A stretch of DNA of 64,000 bases from positions 35,963,293 through 36,027,292 of the forward strand of contig NC_084469.1 in the NCBI RefSeq assembly GCF_027409185.1, given 5' to 3'. Source of the DNA: Cynocephalus volans. Taxonomy: Eukaryota > Chordata > Mammalia > Dermoptera > Cynocephalidae. This document shows positions 61,851 to 64,000 of this stretch, one piece after another. Below the pieces are notes generated by a model. It ran no database searches, was not told the origin of the DNA, and saw only the letters and a list, made by a program, of their open reading frames with translations. Every line of letters starts with the position of its first letter. Positions within the stretch are counted from its first letter, which is position 1. A program made the position numbers and the translations under genes.

Positions 61851-62519
61851 CCTGGAGACTGCGCTCTGCTTAGTATGTTGTTAAAATTCACTTTTCACAT
61901 TAAAAACCATGCATATGGTAAAAATCTAAAAGGCACAAATGGTTTTACGGAGAAAAGCAAGTGTCCTTCTCACCCATCCTCTGGTTCATCAGTTTTCTTC
62001 CCAAAAGGAAGGAACAGTTTTCAAAAATTTGAATCTGTGGCCAACATATAAAATTCAGATTTCACATAAAAATAAAATTTTCCAGATTTTCTTCAAAAGA
62101 AATAACTGAAAGATCTGGCAACTTGGGGCACAATTCTGTATGGCAACAATTGGCTGGTGTTGAACTAAAGTTGCCCCTGTAGAAGGGCCATGTGGTCCCC
62201 AGGGCCTTGGTGCCCCCCACCCCACATCATTGCATCCACAATACAGAGGTCATGGGCAGTGCCAACGACCACCACACCAGCACTATCAGCTTGTCTGTGA
62301 CATCATTTATGCTACCTGCTGGGCTCTGGAAAACAGACAGATTGGCAATCCATGTTCTATATTGTGGTTCAAGCCATATTTCTCAAAGAGAAGAGTTAAT
62401 TACAGAATGCCTGATATGATGATATGAGCTGGGCATTGGGGCTGCCCCTCAGTGCCTGTGTAAGTCATTTGACAAATATTTATGGTGCATCTATGTAGTT
62501 CTCCACAGCGCCTGCTGCA

Positions 62520-62670
62520 TTATACTGTGTTCAATTGTCTGGTTGCCCCCACTAGAATGTAAGCTCCATAAGGGTCTTCAAACAGTTGGCGGAAAGATTT
62601 GTATTATCTTTTAATTTCGCTTTTCCATGAATTTTTTGAAGTGCCCTCATATTGTTGAATGAATGAATGC
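62520..62670 (+). repeat. L2 fragment
   Basis: ccactagaatgtaagctcca and a terminal gttgaatgaatgaatgcc. Confidence 0.6.
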
Positions 62671-63184
62671 CAGGCACTTGTAGGAAGGCAAGTCAGGGTT
62701 ACTGTCCCCAAGCTACTGTCTAGGGGGCAGAAACAACTCTGCTGTGCCTGGTTGGTATAACAAACAGCACAGGAAACAGATCACATGGATGCTCAGAACA
62801 CTGGAGAAGAAGACTGCAGTCCCATAGGGAGTGGGGAGACAGACACAATGGTGAGGAGGACATTGCGCTTTGCCACACTCACATGGTGGCCACCTCTGTC
62901 ACCTGTGGCTGGCTGATCTGTTTCATGCCCCATCTTGGACAACCCAGGCTGCAAGGTGTGACTGCTGCTTTTGTTCCACAAAACAACGTGCAAGGTACTG
63001 ACTGATCGAATGGCCCGAGAGAGCTCATCTCACATTCCCCTGCCCTATCCCAGTCCCCCCCAGTAACAGCAAGAATGTGACATCACAGGGGAGCAATGCA
63101 CCAGCCTCTGCCAACAGTCATGAGGATTTCTGGCAACCTGGGAGAAGCCCCTCGGTCACCCACGCTGTGGCCTCTCACCTTACA

Positions 63185-63410
63185 CTGCCCACAGCATTTA
63201 TTCATTGGTTCATGTATTCAATAGCACCTTTTACCTGTCAGACAATGTTCCAAGTCCTGGGCACAGGGCAATAAATTAAAATAGACACAAGTACCTACTC
63301 ATGAAGTGGGGGTTGAAGAGATAGACAATAAACTAAATAATTAAATTGTGTATTAGATTATGATGACTGTTATAAAAATAAAGTTGGGAAGGGGAATGAG
63401 GTCCTCTGGA
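63185..63410 (-). repeat. L2-like fragment
   Basis: Reverse text: cagcatttattcattggttc and gttccaagtcctgggcacag. Confidence 0.5.
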
Positions 63411-64000
63411 GTTGTGAAGGGGTGTGCAGTGTGTGTGTATATATATACATACAGTTTTATAAAAAAAATTTTAATTTTATTGTAAATTGACAAATTATAA
63501 TTGTATATATATATATATATGGGGTACAAATAACATGGAGTGATTAAATCAAGCCAGTTGACTTGTCCTCTCCTGAGGACGTGGGGCAAGGGGAAGTGAC
63601 GAGCAGGACACTCATGGAGCTTGTTGTCATGCGTGCTAAAGCACTTTGTCTCTGACTCTGGAATCTCATGTCATCTGCCAGCATCCACGAAACTGTGGCA
63701 GGCTAACTTGTTAGTTATAAGTAGCACACACAAAAAAATCTCAGATCCTTCACGGTTCTTGGCAGAAGGATGAGATCAGAGGCAAAGAATAAATGGACAA
63801 ACTAAAAGCATGAAGGAAGGAATTAGGATTCAGAGAGCATTCTTCCTTAAATACAGACCGTCCTCAATGAACAGTCCTCAGGGCAGGTGGACACACACAG
63901 CTGCCTGGGTGTAAAATAGGCCCAAGGACCCACCGTAGAAGAGGTTCTATGGACACAGCAGGAAGAAGCAAATGGAAGCCTGTTTGCAAAACAATGTGGG

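Overview
The window is mammalian nuclear DNA. It carries one protein-coding gene on the minus strand, cut into many short exons, inside introns and flanks filled with interspersed repeats. The gene is PIK3R6, encoding the p84/p87 regulatory subunit of phosphoinositide 3-kinase gamma. I could assemble the whole coding sequence from 19 coding exons, first codon at 46711-46713 and stop codon at 1491-1493. Every junction is GT-AG, every phase is consistent, and the exons sum to 2268 nt (755 codons plus stop). That is one residue longer than human PIK3R6 as I remember it. No stop codon or frameshift interrupts it.

The repeats suggest the organism. Eleven SINEs are monomers or dimers of a tRNA-Ile-like sequence with no tRNA-unrelated body. 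This is the structure described for the CYN SINEs of colugos (Dermoptera, flying lemurs). No Alu- or B1-like 7SL SINE was seen. A colugo such as Galeopterus is therefore the best guess, from family knowledge and not from a database search. Older shared mammalian repeats are also present: MIR, L2, L1M/HAL1, MER5-like and MER2-like DNA elements, ERVL (MLT2-like) and MaLR LTRs.

Layout from left to right: 1-963 is sequence downstream of the gene; about 964-1490 is the inferred 3' UTR; 1491-2316 holds exons 19 and 18; 2317-12925 is a 10.6-kb repeat-rich intron; 12926-22074 holds exons 17-13, with a 41-bp minisatellite in intron 15 and a CTCF-like site in intron 13; 25627-36477 is the exon-dense core (exons 12-2); 36478-46700 is the 10.2-kb first mapped intron; 46701-46801 is the start-codon exon with a likely leader. 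The remaining 17 kb (46802-64000) lies upstream of the start codon and is mostly retroelements. These include a broken 4.3-kb L1, a 5'-inverted L1 inside a MER2-like transposon, and a MaLR provirus with both LTRs. Undetected 5' UTR exons or the promoter may lie there. The paralogue PIK3R5, which I recall as the neighbour upstream in human, is not visible.

I found no unknown coding system. The observations most worth checking are a near-consensus CTCF motif inside coding exon 8 that overlaps a three-residue insertion, a second strong CTCF motif in the same orientation at 17.58 kb, a CYN subfamily with a shared internal deletion, a minisatellite with four-unit periodicity, and several nested or twin-primed insertions that date one another.
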